Source: Bacteroidota bacterium
GTDB taxonomy: Bacteria; Bacteroidota; Bacteroidia; Cytophagales; Cyclobacteriaceae
DNA length: 64,000 nt
Reading direction: 5' to 3'
Assembly (NCBI GenBank): GCA_023417065.1
Contig: JAEZGH010000092.1
Coordinates: 34,635 to 98,634 of the forward strand
The position numbers were made by a program, and so were the translations under genes. How positions within the stretch are numbered: position 1 is the stretch's first letter; each line of letters starts with the position of its first letter. Shown in pieces: positions 44,134-53,887 of this stretch. A model generated the notes under the pieces. That model ran no database searches and was not told the DNA's origin. It saw only the letters and a list, made by a program, of their open reading frames with translations.

Positions 44134-44943
44134 TCAGACTACGAGGAGGGGTACGTCCAGGTCGAAGAGGAAATCGTCGTCGCTACCGCGTCCTGTAATT
44201 CTCTCCACAAGACTTCTCCTGCGGTTCGGAATAATCAACAGGTCAGCATCCCCATTTTGAAGAAGTAGCCGCAATCCTTCGGCCGTATCCGTATTATCGA
44301 ATTCTTCGAAAGCGATGTAAGGGTAGTCGACTTCAGCGCGAATCAGTTCTTCGAAGTCTGCCCGGATGTCGTCGAGCATCCACGCAGCAGATCTTTTCTT
44401 ATTCACATGAACAAGTGAAATAACAGCGTTGAAGTTACGGGCAAAGGATGCGATCTCGCGAATATCCTGGATGTTGCTGTAGCTGTAATCTGTAGCGTAA
44501 ACAATGCGCTCAATGTTTTTGAAGGCTGCACCTTCAGGCAGGGTCAGCACGGGCACCGGTGATAATTCAAGAACCTCTGCCGTGTGACTTCCATACAAAT
44601 GTTTGCGCAGACCACTGTTTCCCTGCGTTCCCATTACAATCAGATCTGCCTTCACTCTTCTTGCCGCTCTGATGATCTGCGGAGCAATTTCTCCGGGAAG
44701 AAGGTCACAGCTTGAGCGAACTTCAGTCTTACGGCGAATAGCCTGTTGTAGGGAGAACATTTCAAAAACCGTATTGCGTTTCGCCTGAATAGTTTCAACG
44801 GGCATATAGTCTGGTTCATCTTCCATGGGAACCAATACGTGAACGAGGTGGAGGGTTCCGCCTTGCGCTTTAACCAACTCGGCTGCATAGAACGCAGCGT
44901 CCTTTGAGTGGTTCGAAAAATCTATGGGTACTACTATGTTCAT
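44134..44943 (-). CDS. Tandem universal stress protein (UspA family)
   Basis: A 269-residue protein with two Usp domains. Domain 1 starts MNIVVPIDFSNHSKDAAFYA and has the ATP-binding pattern G-x2-G-x9-G-S as MGTQGNSGLRKHLYGSHTAE near 118. Domain 2 starts IVYATDYSYSNIQDIREIAS near 158 and ends LLIIPNRRRSLVERITG, which lacks the Gly-rich loop and so may not bind ATP. Tandem Usp proteins respond to starvation, oxygen or envelope stress. No partner gene is adjacent. Confidence 0.92.
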   Translation of the reverse strand: MNIVVPIDFSNHSKDAAFYAAELVKAQGGTLHLVHVLVPMEDEPDYMPVETIQAKRNTVFEMFSLQQAIRRKTEVRSSCDLLPGEIAPQIIRAARRVKADLIVMGTQGNSGLRKHLYGSHTAEVLELSPVPVLTLPEGAAFKNIERIVYATDYSYSNIQDIREIASFARNFNAVISLVHVNKKRSAAWMLDDIRADFEELIRAEVDYPYIAFEEFDNTDTAEGLRLLLQNGDADLLIIPNRRRSLVERITGRGSDDDFLFDLDVPLLVV

Positions 44944-45314
44944 GTGTGTGGATCTTTATAAATCAATGCCAGGTTTCTGTGCCGTCAATGCTAATGGTGG
45001 CGGTGACTTATTATCATTAACGAAACTTAAGTCGCACAGTTCCAAAAGATAACGGTTTAACGAGACAACGAAGGTCTGTCAAATGAAAGCACTTTTTACA
45101 AGGGGCGTTCAAACGAAGGCAGGTAGAAATTCACGATAGTATTCTTGGCAAAAATGAAGGTCTTAATGAAGGCAGGCCATTTTTGTAAAACCCTTCTCTG
45201 AAAGATCAGAGGCTCAAAATCCAACCGTGAAAAAAAAGTGAAAAAAATTAGCTGATTTTTATCAGCACTGCGCAAGATTAGAAAGAGATTAGAAACCCAT
45301 TAGAGGAAAGTTAA
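44944..45314. other. Intergenic region upstream of the stress-protein gene
   Basis: About 370 bases. It should hold the promoter of the minus-strand stress gene on its left side. The right side holds the terminator of the S9 peptidase gene and two copies of GATTAGAAA (45276-45284 and 45287-45295), 11 bases apart. I see no gene. Confidence 0.55.
45232..45266 (-). terminator. Rho-independent terminator of the S9 peptidase gene
   Basis: On the minus strand GCTGAT-AAAA-ATCAGC forms a 6-base stem and tetraloop, followed by TAATTTTTTTC and further T-rich DNA. Confidence 0.85.
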
Positions 45315-47444
45315 TCATTCCTTGATTCCACAAAGGTCAAGCATAAAGGCGTAGGCAAGCGCGTCTTCCTTCAGCCGTTCGAAACGTCCGTAAGAGCCGC
45401 CGTGCCCGGCAGTCATGTTGGTCTTGAAAAGCAGAATATTGTCGTCAGTTTTCTTCTCCCGCAGCCTGGCAACCCACTTCGCTGGCTCCCAGTACTGAAC
45501 CTGGCTGTCGTGCAGACCGGTAAGGACAAGCATATTGGGATACTCCTTAGCCTCTACGTTGTCATAAGGTGAATAGGACAGCATGTATTCATACTCTTCC
45601 TTAACATTTGGGTTCCCCCATTCCTTCCATTCGAAAGTGGTGAGAGGAATCGTTTCATCCATCATGGTAGTCACGACGTCGACAAAGGGGACCCAAGCAA
45701 TGATGCCTTTATACAGATCAGGTCGCAGGTTGGCGACCGCACCCATAAGTAATCCGCCCGCACTACCACCTTCCGCAAAGAGCTTGTCAGACGAAGTATA
45801 TTTGTTCTTGATAAGATATTCGGAGCAATCAATGTAGTCGGTGAACGTATTCATCTTCTGAAGCATCCTGCCTTCTTCGTACCATTGTCCGCCCATTTCC
45901 TGACCACCGCGGATATGTGCCACGGCGTATACAAAGCCACGGTCAAGGAGGCTGAGACGCTTCGCACTGAAGTTCGGATACATCGACACCCCATAAGACC
46001 CATAGGCATACTGAAGGCATGGGTTCGTGCCGTCTTTCCTGAACTTGTCTTTCCGGTAGACGAGAGAAATTGGAATCTGCTTACCGTCGCGTGCGGTGGC
46101 CATCAGGCGTTCTGTTACATAATTCTCACTGGAGAATCCCCCAAGTACTTCCTGCTGCTTCATCAATTTTCCTTCACGTGTCCGCAAGTTGTAGTCGTAC
46201 GTAGAGTACGGTGTGGTCATGGATTGATACGTATACCTGATAACTTCTGTGTCTACTTCCGGATTGTATCCCAGGCTGGCCAGATAGGCTGGTTCATCGA
46301 ATTCAATGAAGTGTTCTGTTTTGTCGCGCCAATTGATGACGCGGATCCGGTTCAGGCCGGCACTTGATTCTTCCAAAACGAGGTAGTCTCTCAGAAGCTT
46401 CACATCATTGAGGAAAACGTCGGGGCGATTCGGAATCACATCTATCCAGTTATTTCTTCCCGCGTTCGTCACCGGTGCTTCAACGAGCCGGTAGTTGGTT
46501 GCCTGATCATTCGTTTTGATGAAGAACTTGTCACCGAGGTGATCCGCAAAGTACTTCACGTTATCCCGTAAGGGCTCTATTACTATAGGGGTAGCACGCG
46601 GAATATTTGCATCGATATATCGCTGATAGGTTGCGTCAGTACGTTCGGAAGTAATCATTATATAACGTTCGGAAGCTGTTTTGCTGATGGAACATTCGAG
46701 CGTGGGATCGGTTTCCTCGTATACGAGCACATCATTCGCACGACTCGTACCTAACACGTGGCGGTAAACTTTGCTGGCAATCAGTGTTACCGGATCCTGC
46801 ACAGTATACAAAACGGTCTTGTTGTCATTGAACCACACCACCTGACCTTCAGTACCATGAAGTTTGTCCGGAAGCATACGCCCTGTTTTCATGTCTTTGA
46901 ACATGATGGAATACAAACGTCGCCCCACTGTGTCTACAATGATGTTTGCGATGGAATGATCAGGGCTTACTTCAATTTCGAGATCAAAGAAGCTCTGGCC
47001 TTTGCTGAGATCATTACCATTAGCGATAATTTCCTCGGTTGCATTAAGAGAACCTTTCTTCCTGCAATACACCGGATACTCATAGCCTTCATCATATCTT
47101 GTATAATAGAAATAGTCGTCGAGTTTAAAGGGTACGGATTCATCGCGTTCCTTGATGCGGCCTTTCATCTCATTAAAGAGCTTCTCCTGCAAGTGTTTGG
47201 TATGTCCCATCATTTGGTCCACATACCGGTTCTCCGCCTCGAGATATTGAATGACAGCGGCATCCTCCCGGTTGCGCAGCCAGTAGTAGTCGTCGGTCCG
47301 GCTGGCTCCATGCGACGCGGTGACTGCGTGCGGTTTCTTTTCTGCCCGGGGAACTTGCAGGGAATTCGTTGCCTTTTCGGGCGACGTGCAGGATGCGATA
47401 GCGATAAGTATTGAGAGAAGGAGAGAGGCGGAACGTGCGTTCAT
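45315..47444 (-). CDS. S9-family oligopeptidase B-like lipoprotein
   Basis: A 709-residue serine peptidase of the prolyl oligopeptidase family, nearest the oligopeptidase B branch, which cuts after basic residues in short peptides. The N-terminus is a lipoprotein signal (LLLSILIAIASC, Cys 19), so it is an envelope enzyme. The propeller part covers about 75-430 (DDYYWLRNREDAAVIQYLEA is the usual first motif). The hydrolase part has FVYAVAHIRGGQEMGGQWYE, the nucleophile Ser in AEGGSAGGLLMGA near 555, the Asp region VLTGLHDSQVQYWEPAKWV and the catalytic His in MTAGHGGSYGRFERL near 680. It has its own terminator downstream and is divergent from the TetR gene. Confidence 0.95.
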   Translation of the reverse strand: MNARSASLLLSILIAIASCTSPEKATNSLQVPRAEKKPHAVTASHGASRTDDYYWLRNREDAAVIQYLEAENRYVDQMMGHTKHLQEKLFNEMKGRIKERDESVPFKLDDYFYYTRYDEGYEYPVYCRKKGSLNATEEIIANGNDLSKGQSFFDLEIEVSPDHSIANIIVDTVGRRLYSIMFKDMKTGRMLPDKLHGTEGQVVWFNDNKTVLYTVQDPVTLIASKVYRHVLGTSRANDVLVYEETDPTLECSISKTASERYIMITSERTDATYQRYIDANIPRATPIVIEPLRDNVKYFADHLGDKFFIKTNDQATNYRLVEAPVTNAGRNNWIDVIPNRPDVFLNDVKLLRDYLVLEESSAGLNRIRVINWRDKTEHFIEFDEPAYLASLGYNPEVDTEVIRYTYQSMTTPYSTYDYNLRTREGKLMKQQEVLGGFSSENYVTERLMATARDGKQIPISLVYRKDKFRKDGTNPCLQYAYGSYGVSMYPNFSAKRLSLLDRGFVYAVAHIRGGQEMGGQWYEEGRMLQKMNTFTDYIDCSEYLIKNKYTSSDKLFAEGGSAGGLLMGAVANLRPDLYKGIIAWVPFVDVVTTMMDETIPLTTFEWKEWGNPNVKEEYEYMLSYSPYDNVEAKEYPNMLVLTGLHDSQVQYWEPAKWVARLREKKTDDNILLFKTNMTAGHGGSYGRFERLKEDALAYAFMLDLCGIKE

Positions 47445-47541
47445 AGTTTCGGCAATGAGTGCCGGAAAGTTATTTGAATTTTCCTTCAGATGGCCCGGCA
47501 GGCGGATCGATTTAGACGGGGCAGCCTAAAATTCGGTGAAA

Positions 47542-47585
47542 TAATTTTGGCATTCCGCGAAACTCCGATAACTTAACACCGTTAA
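47542..47585 (+). promoter_or_regulatory. TetR-gene promoter (-7 element) and palindromic operator
   Basis: TAATTTTG at 47542-47549 matches TAnnTTTG exactly; no good -33 was found. TTAAC-ACC-GTTAA at 47573-47585 is a perfect inverted repeat in the predicted leader, a good position for autoregulation by the TetR protein. Confidence 0.55.
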
Positions 47586-47596
47586 TTGAATTTGTT

Positions 47597-48229
47597 ATGA
47601 CAATCGCAACGAGAAAAGAGCGGCAGAAAGAGGAATTGCGGGCTAAGATCCTGGAAAGCGCCAGGACCCTTTTTATCGAGAAAGGTTATCACGAGACATC
47701 AATACGGAACATCGCCGAAAGGATCGAGTACTCACCCACTACTATTTATCTGTACTTCAAGGATAAAGACGATATTTTCTATGCCCTGCACCAGGAGGGC
47801 TTTGCATTACTCAACCAGTATTTCAAGCCCTTGGCGTTTGTGGAAGACCCCTACCAGCGACTGAAGGCGGTCATGCGGGCATATATCCGGTTTGCACTTG
47901 AAAACCGTGAATTTTATGACTTGATGTTCATAAACCGGGCTCCGATGAACGCCCTGGAGGACGACTGTGAGGAATGGGATGAGGGTAAGCAATCATTCCA
48001 GGCGCTCGTTAATACCGTTTCCCAATGCGTGGAAAAGGGATATTTCAAGGGTATGGAGATCGAAAGCCTTTCCTTTACGCTCTGGGCAATGGTGCACGGA
48101 GTGTGCTCGCTGCAGATTCGTGAGCGCTGCAAGGTGCTTACAGAGGAAGTTCAACAGGGATTGTCGGACAAAGCCGCCGCGATCCTTACGGAAATGTTCG
48201 ACCGTATGAATGCCAACGCGGCAGGGTAA
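47597..48229 (+). CDS. TetR-family regulator of the efflux operon
   Basis: A 210-residue repressor. The N-terminal helix-turn-helix is LRAKILESARTLFIEKGYHE followed by TSIRNIAERIEYSPTTIYLY, the standard TetR motif with the Tyr-Leu-Tyr-Phe end. The C-terminal ligand domain (about 70-205) resembles TetR_C proteins of multidrug regulators. It is the first gene of the cluster that continues with TolC, MFP and RND genes, and palindromes lie in front of both this gene and the TolC gene. It probably represses the pump and is released by a ligand that the pump exports. Confidence 0.93.
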   Translation: MTIATRKERQKEELRAKILESARTLFIEKGYHETSIRNIAERIEYSPTTIYLYFKDKDDIFYALHQEGFALLNQYFKPLAFVEDPYQRLKAVMRAYIRFALENREFYDLMFINRAPMNALEDDCEEWDEGKQSFQALVNTVSQCVEKGYFKGMEIESLSFTLWAMVHGVCSLQIRERCKVLTEEVQQGLSDKAAAILTEMFDRMNANAAG

Positions 48230-48244
48230 AAAAATTTGACCGTT

Positions 48245-48256
48245 CACTTAACAGTG
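48245..48256 (+). promoter_or_regulatory. Candidate TetR operator before the TolC gene
   Basis: CACT-TAAC-AGTG is a perfect inverted repeat, 15 bases before the ATG at 48272, within GTTCACTTAACAGTGTAAAC. It shares TTAAC with the palindrome at 47573-47585. Confidence 0.45.
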
Positions 48257-48271
48257 TAAACTTTAATATCG

Positions 48272-49633
48272 ATGAAAACTATACCGTCCAACCGTAAGAG
48301 AATCGCCCTTCTCGCTGCCATCGTTTGGTTACCGTCTTTTCTGTGCGCTCAGAGCCCCCTTGACAGCTATGTTCACCTCGGATTGAAAAGCAACCTGGCT
48401 CTCAAGGAAAAGGAGATCAGCCTCGATCAGGCTAAGCTGTCGCTGGATATGGCGAGGTCTTACTTCCTGCCATCGGTTAACGTGCTCGGAGACTACACCT
48501 CGGGAAAGGGTGGTCGGAATATAGCGATTCCTATAGGTGACTTGCTTAATCCCGTTTACACGACACTCAATCAGCTGACGGAATCAGACGCATTCCCGCA
48601 GGTGGAAAATGTCAGCCAGGATTTCTTTCCGTATAACTTCTACGATGTCAGGGTACGAACTTCTGTCCCGTTAATTAACACTGACCTTCACATCAATCGG
48701 AATATCGAAAAGCAGAAGGTCGAACTCCAGCAATACGAACTAAGTGCTTATAAGCGACAACTCGTCTTTGATATTAAAGTCGCATACTACAATTATTTGT
48801 CTGCCCGTGAATCGGAGAAGATATACGAAAGTGCGCTTCAGCTTGTTGAAAAGAATGTTCAGGTCAATGAGTCGTCGATGCGGAATGGCGCTAACCTTCC
48901 TGCGAATGTCCTCCGCGCGAAGAGTGAGAGCGAAAATGTACGAGCGGAATTGAACAACGCGCGGGTAAAGGTTATCAATGCGCGTAACTACTTAAACTTT
49001 CTTTTGAACAGACCACTGGATGCAGACGTGGACGTCGCGGAGGATACGCAATATCATGAAGTGGATGAACCCCGAAGCGACCTTGTAGCGGCCCGCGAGG
49101 AACTGGCCATGATAAGCAAGAGTCGTGAGATTCAGGTGTCATCGCTTCAGATGCATAAATTATCACGAATGCCAAAAGTAAATGCGTTTCTCGACCTCGG
49201 CGCGCAGGGAGCAGACTGGGAATTCTATGACCGCTCGAAGTACTTCCTGTTCGGCGTTCAACTCTCGATACCGGTGTTTCAGGGCTTTAGAAATAATCTG
49301 GCAATCAAGCAAAGCCGGCTCACCCTGGAAAGGACAGACATGCAATTACAGCATACGAGGGGACGCCTGGAGGTTGCGGCTACCATGGCGTCGAACGCGC
49401 TGTCGGTAGCAAAGCAGAATTTCCAGGCAGCGCAGGAACAGCTTAAGTCTTCGCGCAGTTACTTCAACCTTGTCGAAAAGGGATTTCGCCAGGGGGTGAA
49501 CTCGCAAATCGAGTTTATCGATGCGCGAAACCAACTGACACAGTCTGAGTTAATGGTAAATCTTCGTCAGTTCGAAATGCTCATTGCTGCTGCTCAGCTT
49601 GAACGCGAAACTTCTTCCTTCATCTTTAATTAA
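48272..49633 (+). CDS. TolC-family outer-membrane efflux protein
   Basis: A 453-residue outer-membrane channel with a signal peptide (IALLAAIVWLPSFLCAQ). Two OEP repeats are visible: LKEKEISLDQAKLSLDMARS near 50 and LAIKQSRLTLERTDMQLQHT near 348, each followed by coiled-coil helices. The C-terminal helix has GFRQGVNSQIEFIDARNQLT, a typical TolC signature with Asp and Asn. It should be the exit duct for the RND pump encoded after the next gene. The distance to the MFP gene is seven bases. Confidence 0.93.
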   Translation: MKTIPSNRKRIALLAAIVWLPSFLCAQSPLDSYVHLGLKSNLALKEKEISLDQAKLSLDMARSYFLPSVNVLGDYTSGKGGRNIAIPIGDLLNPVYTTLNQLTESDAFPQVENVSQDFFPYNFYDVRVRTSVPLINTDLHINRNIEKQKVELQQYELSAYKRQLVFDIKVAYYNYLSARESEKIYESALQLVEKNVQVNESSMRNGANLPANVLRAKSESENVRAELNNARVKVINARNYLNFLLNRPLDADVDVAEDTQYHEVDEPRSDLVAAREELAMISKSREIQVSSLQMHKLSRMPKVNAFLDLGAQGADWEFYDRSKYFLFGVQLSIPVFQGFRNNLAIKQSRLTLERTDMQLQHTRGRLEVAATMASNALSVAKQNFQAAQEQLKSSRSYFNLVEKGFRQGVNSQIEFIDARNQLTQSELMVNLRQFEMLIAAAQLERETSSFIFN

Positions 49634-49640
49634 CGTTCCC

Positions 49641-50693
49641 ATGAAAAACATTATCACCGTCCTGTCGATTATTTCCCTCTTCTTCATTGTTGAAGCGTGC
49701 ACAGAAAGCAAAGGGAATAGTTCGTCTATACCGCGCAGCTCGGATGCAATTCCGGTGCGAATTATGGAACTGTCGAAGAATACGCATAAGAAGACGATCC
49801 ACACTTCAGGGCACGTCACTACGGACAGTGAGACCTTGCTAAGCTTTAAGGTAGGAGGCGTTGTCAAACGCGTGCTTGCCGAAGAGGGGCAGCGTATAAG
49901 CAGGGGGCAGACGCTTGCGGTTTTGGATCTCACCGAAATCAACAGCTTCGTGAAACAAGCCGAAGCCGGATTTGAAAAGGCAGTGCGCGACCTTTCGCGC
50001 GCCCGGAATCTTTATCGTGACAGCGTGGCCACCCTTGAACAGCTGCAGAATGCACAAACAGCACATGATGTGGCATTGGCACAACTCAATACGGCGAAGT
50101 TCAATCTCGGTTTCGCTGAAATCAAGGCTCCGGCAGATGGATATGTTTTGAAGAAGTTTGCCAACGCAGGGCAGCTCGTAGGCCCGGGTGAACCGATATT
50201 CAAAACCAATGGAGCTGGTGGCGGACGCTGGATTCTCAGCGTAGGTGTGAGTGACAAACAATGGGCAGCCATCAGCATCAACGACAGAGTAAACGTCTCG
50301 CTGGATGCTTTTCCGGCTGATACACTATGGGGCAAGGTAATACGCAAGGCTGGTATCTCAGATCCCGCAACGGGTGTGTTCAGCGTTGAGATTGAGGTTA
50401 CTCCCAAAGGCAGACAACTTGCTACTGGTATGTTTGCTGCTGCGACTATCCTGACAAGCACGTCAACGGAACTTTGGGATGTGCCGTATGAAGCCGTTCT
50501 TGAGGCCAGTGGCAATGAAGGATTTGTATTTGTTGTGGGTGATGACAATCGTGCAAAGCGAATACCGGTGACCATCTCATCCTTCAATGGGAAAAGTATT
50601 CAGATTGACTCTGGGCTTGATGAAGCGTCGAACGTTATTGTTGCAGGAAGTGCCTACCTGGCCGACAATTCGCCTGTAACTATTGTGAAATAG
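49641..50693 (+). CDS. Periplasmic adaptor (MFP) lipoprotein of an RND pump
   Basis: A 350-residue adaptor; the Met at 49641 gives a lipoprotein signal (IITVLSIISLFFIVEAC, Cys 20), so I rejected the longer frame from 49584. HlyD-type motifs are LSFKVGGVVKRVLAEEGQRI near 68, a short alpha-hairpin (about 105-150) and FAEIKAPADGYVLKKFANAG near 160, followed by beta-barrel and membrane-proximal domains. It joins the inner-membrane pump to TolC. It is encoded between them, in the usual order. Confidence 0.93.
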   Translation: MKNIITVLSIISLFFIVEACTESKGNSSSIPRSSDAIPVRIMELSKNTHKKTIHTSGHVTTDSETLLSFKVGGVVKRVLAEEGQRISRGQTLAVLDLTEINSFVKQAEAGFEKAVRDLSRARNLYRDSVATLEQLQNAQTAHDVALAQLNTAKFNLGFAEIKAPADGYVLKKFANAGQLVGPGEPIFKTNGAGGGRWILSVGVSDKQWAAISINDRVNVSLDAFPADTLWGKVIRKAGISDPATGVFSVEIEVTPKGRQLATGMFAAATILTSTSTELWDVPYEAVLEASGNEGFVFVVGDDNRAKRIPVTISSFNGKSIQIDSGLDEASNVIVAGSAYLADNSPVTIVK

Positions 50694-50776
50694 CTCCGAT
50701 CTGATCGTTCATGTTTTTGTAACAACGTTGCCCTGTAATTCTATTGTCCAAAGAAATTACCGCTCAATCAATTTTT

Positions 50777-53700
50777 ATGAAAATCTCAGAATATTCCGTA
50801 AAAAACTACCAGTTCACGCTGATCATGTTCCTGATGGCGGTCGCATTGGGCGTAACTACGTTGCTTACCATGCCGCGGAGTGAAGACCCAGAAATACAGG
50901 CGCCACAATTCTCGGTAATAGTGGTTTATCCCGGCACAAGTCCGAAGGATATGGAAGAACTCGTGGTGGATCCTCTGGAAGAAAAGTTTCACGAGCTGGA
51001 GGATATGAAGCGGATCAAGACCACCATCAGGGATGGTCTTGCGGTACTCAACGTGGAATACAAGTATGAAAGCGATCCGGACGATAAGTATCAGGAGATC
51101 GTGCGCGAGGTTGGCAGTATCCGCCCGCAGCTTCCCCGGGATATCCATAGCCTGGAAGTCAAAAAGTTTCAGCCATCCGACGTGAACATCCTTCAGGTGG
51201 CGTTGATATCCGAAAACAGTTCACGGTCTACCATGAAAGAGTATGCTGAAGAACTCAAGGACAGACTTGAAAGAATTCCGGCTTTGAAGAATATAGAGAT
51301 TCAGGGCTTGCCTGAACAAATTGTGCGCGTTGAATTGCGTTTGGAGAAGATAGCACAAATGCAGATCCCGCTCAATGCCATCCTTGGAAGTATACAAAGT
51401 GAGATGGCCAATATCCCGGGTGGTAGTGTCGTTGCCGGAACGAGGTCTTTCAGCGTCAAGACTAGCGGTAACTATTCATCTCTGGATGATATTAAAAATA
51501 CTGTGGTCTACGCTGCCAACGGAAGAAACATACGCCTGAGTGATGTTGCCGATGCATACTTCACGTTTGATGAAACCAAACACATTACCAGATTAAACGG
51601 GCACCGTGCCTTGTATGTGGTAGCGGCTCAGAAACCGGGACTGAATATCAGTGATACGCAGAAGTTATACAAACCTTTGATCGAAGAGTTCAAGGCTGAG
51701 CTACCGCAGAATATTGACCTGATCCTTCATTTTGACCAGGCCGACAATGTAAATGGGCGGCTTGCGCTGCTGGGAAAAGATTTTGTGATTGCCATTCTCC
51801 TGGTCGCAATAACGCTGTTGCCTCTCGGGTTTCGCGCTGCCGGCATCGTGATGATTTCGATACCGCTTTCATTATCGATAGGTCTCGTTCTTCTGAATTT
51901 ACTCGGTATCAGCCTGAATCAATTGAGTATCGTCGGACTCGTAGTCGCCCTTGGCCTTCTGGTTGACGATAGTATTGTTGTCGTTGAAAACATTGAACGG
52001 TGGATGCGGGAAGGTCATACCCGGTTCGAGGCAACCATTAAGGCTACCAAACAGATTGGTCTGGCGGTAGTGGGTTGTACAGTTACCCTTATCATTGCGT
52101 TTATGCCATTGGTATTCCTTCCGGAGGGCGCAGGTGACTTCATCCGTGGATTGCCCGTGGCGGTCATCATGTCTGTGCTTGCTTCAATGCTGGTGTCGTT
52201 GACGGTGATCCCTTTCCTGGCGAGCCGGATGCTGAAGAATCATACGCCCGGTGAGGAAGGGAATATCTTTCTGCGTGGCCTGCAACGGGTTATCTCAGGC
52301 AGTTATTCAAAATGGCTGGATAAAGCGCTAAAATATCCTGTTGTCACTATTATCATTGCCGGAGTAGTGTTCTTTGCATCGCTCAGGTTGTTTCCCGTGA
52401 TCGGTTTTGCGCTGTTCCCTGCATCGGAGAAACCCCAGTTTCTGGTGAATGTAATAATGCCATTACAAACCAATCTCGAGGCTACCAACGAAGTGGCACG
52501 CGACGTGGAGAAGGTCCTTGAGGCGATGCCGGAAGTTGAATACTTCGCGACCAATGTTGGCAAGGGAAATCCGCGCGTCTATTATAACGTGATTCAGGAA
52601 AATGAGAGTGCAGATTTTTCGCAAACTTTCGTTCAATTGAGAACAGACGTCTCGCCGGGCAGAAAGCTTGAGATTATCAATGAACTACGCGACGGATTTC
52701 GTTTGTATCCGGGAGCAAAGATTGAGGTGAAAAACTTCGAACAAGGTCCACCGGTAGTAGCACCTGTGGAGGTAAGACTTTTTGGCGATAACCTGGATAC
52801 ACTGCGAAGTTATGCGGCGATGGTGGAACATATGCTCAGACAAACCGAAGGAACCATCTATGTCAACAATCCGATCAGCAATCTGAAAAGTGATTTGCGA
52901 GTGCAGATCAATCAGGAGAAAGCGAGGATGTCAGGCATCCAGACCGTCGACATTGATCGTACGGTACGGTTGGCAGTGGCTGGTCTGGACATCGGCATGT
53001 TCTCGGATGAAAAAGGTGAGGACTACCCTGTAGTGGTAACTACACCGAAGAAAGAGCGTCCCACGTTGGAGTCATTTCAGAATATATTTGTGAACACGTC
53101 AATGGGATCAGCAGTGCCGCTGGCGCAAATCGCATCGCTGAATTTTGAAACTGCTCCACTCAGGATCGATCACTACAATAAAATTCGTACGGTGTCTGTG
53201 TCTTCTTTTGTTGAGAAAGGATATCTCAATGACCAGGTAATCGCGAGTGTAGTCGATAAGATGGAAAATCTTCCGCTGCCACGCGGATTCAGTTATATGA
53301 TGGGCGGAGAGGTGGAAGCCAGTAATGAATCATTTGGCGGTCTGGGAACAATTATCATTGTCACTGTATTTCTCTTTGTTGCAGTCCTCGTGCTGATGTT
53401 TAAGACATTCAAAAGTATGTTGATCGTGTTGAGTGTTCTTCCGCTGGGCATTGTGGGCGCGGTGATCGCATTGTTAATCACGGGGAATCCGTTGTCATTC
53501 GTGGCTATTATTGGTTTGATCGCTCTGGCTGGAGTAGAGGTAAAGAATTCAATTCTGTTGGTTGACTTCACGAATCAGCTTCGCCGGCAAGGTAAGTCGG
53601 TGGACGAAGCGATTCGCGAAGCAGGGGAGGTTCGTTTTCTTCCGATAGTTCTTACGTCGCTCACTGCAATAGGAGGGCTTATTCCGATTGCCATTTCGGT

Positions 53701-53827
53701 GAACCCGCTGATTTCACCGCTTGCCATTGTACTGATTGGTGGGTTAATCAGTTCCACGCTCTTGTCAAGAATCGTTACGCCGGTCGTATACAAGTTGATT
53801 CCTCCGGCAATAGAATCCGACAAATAA
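50777..53827 (+). CDS. RND-family efflux transporter (AcrB/HAE1 type)
   Basis: A 1016-residue inner-membrane pump with 12 predicted helices and two large periplasmic loops. I use ATG 50777; an upstream TTG (50744) would add 11 residues. The first helix is FTLIMFLMAVALGVTTLLTM, and PRSEDPEIQAPQFSVIVVYP follows as in other family members. The proton-relay Asp pair in helix 4 is seen in LGLLVDDSIVVVENIERWMR near 400, and GLIALAGVEVKNSILLVDF near 920 lies in helix 10. Length and order fit a proton-driven drug or lipid exporter, regulated by the TetR gene at the start of the cluster. Substrates are unknown. Confidence 0.94.
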   Translation: MKISEYSVKNYQFTLIMFLMAVALGVTTLLTMPRSEDPEIQAPQFSVIVVYPGTSPKDMEELVVDPLEEKFHELEDMKRIKTTIRDGLAVLNVEYKYESDPDDKYQEIVREVGSIRPQLPRDIHSLEVKKFQPSDVNILQVALISENSSRSTMKEYAEELKDRLERIPALKNIEIQGLPEQIVRVELRLEKIAQMQIPLNAILGSIQSEMANIPGGSVVAGTRSFSVKTSGNYSSLDDIKNTVVYAANGRNIRLSDVADAYFTFDETKHITRLNGHRALYVVAAQKPGLNISDTQKLYKPLIEEFKAELPQNIDLILHFDQADNVNGRLALLGKDFVIAILLVAITLLPLGFRAAGIVMISIPLSLSIGLVLLNLLGISLNQLSIVGLVVALGLLVDDSIVVVENIERWMREGHTRFEATIKATKQIGLAVVGCTVTLIIAFMPLVFLPEGAGDFIRGLPVAVIMSVLASMLVSLTVIPFLASRMLKNHTPGEEGNIFLRGLQRVISGSYSKWLDKALKYPVVTIIIAGVVFFASLRLFPVIGFALFPASEKPQFLVNVIMPLQTNLEATNEVARDVEKVLEAMPEVEYFATNVGKGNPRVYYNVIQENESADFSQTFVQLRTDVSPGRKLEIINELRDGFRLYPGAKIEVKNFEQGPPVVAPVEVRLFGDNLDTLRSYAAMVEHMLRQTEGTIYVNNPISNLKSDLRVQINQEKARMSGIQTVDIDRTVRLAVAGLDIGMFSDEKGEDYPVVVTTPKKERPTLESFQNIFVNTSMGSAVPLAQIASLNFETAPLRIDHYNKIRTVSVSSFVEKGYLNDQVIASVVDKMENLPLPRGFSYMMGGEVEASNESFGGLGTIIIVTVFLFVAVLVLMFKTFKSMLIVLSVLPLGIVGAVIALLITGNPLSFVAIIGLIALAGVEVKNSILLVDFTNQLRRQGKSVDEAIREAGEVRFLPIVLTSLTAIGGLIPIAISVNPLISPLAIVLIGGLISSTLLSRIVTPVVYKLIPPAIESDK

Positions 53828-53852
53828 CGCAGTTGAAAATATGTAACGGTGG

Positions 53853-53884
53853 AACCTGCCTCCGCAGAATGGCAGAGGCAGGTT
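53853..53884. terminator. Bidirectional terminator after the efflux operon
   Basis: AACCTGCCTC and GAGGCAGGTT form a stem that extends by GC/GC past one mismatch, with a short loop. It lies between the RND gene and the convergent small gene at 53888. Confidence 0.8.
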
Positions 53885-53887
53885 TCC

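Noticed and set aside
46758..47414. A 218-codon plus-strand frame
   Set aside because: Antisense to the S9 peptidase; the sequence looks random.
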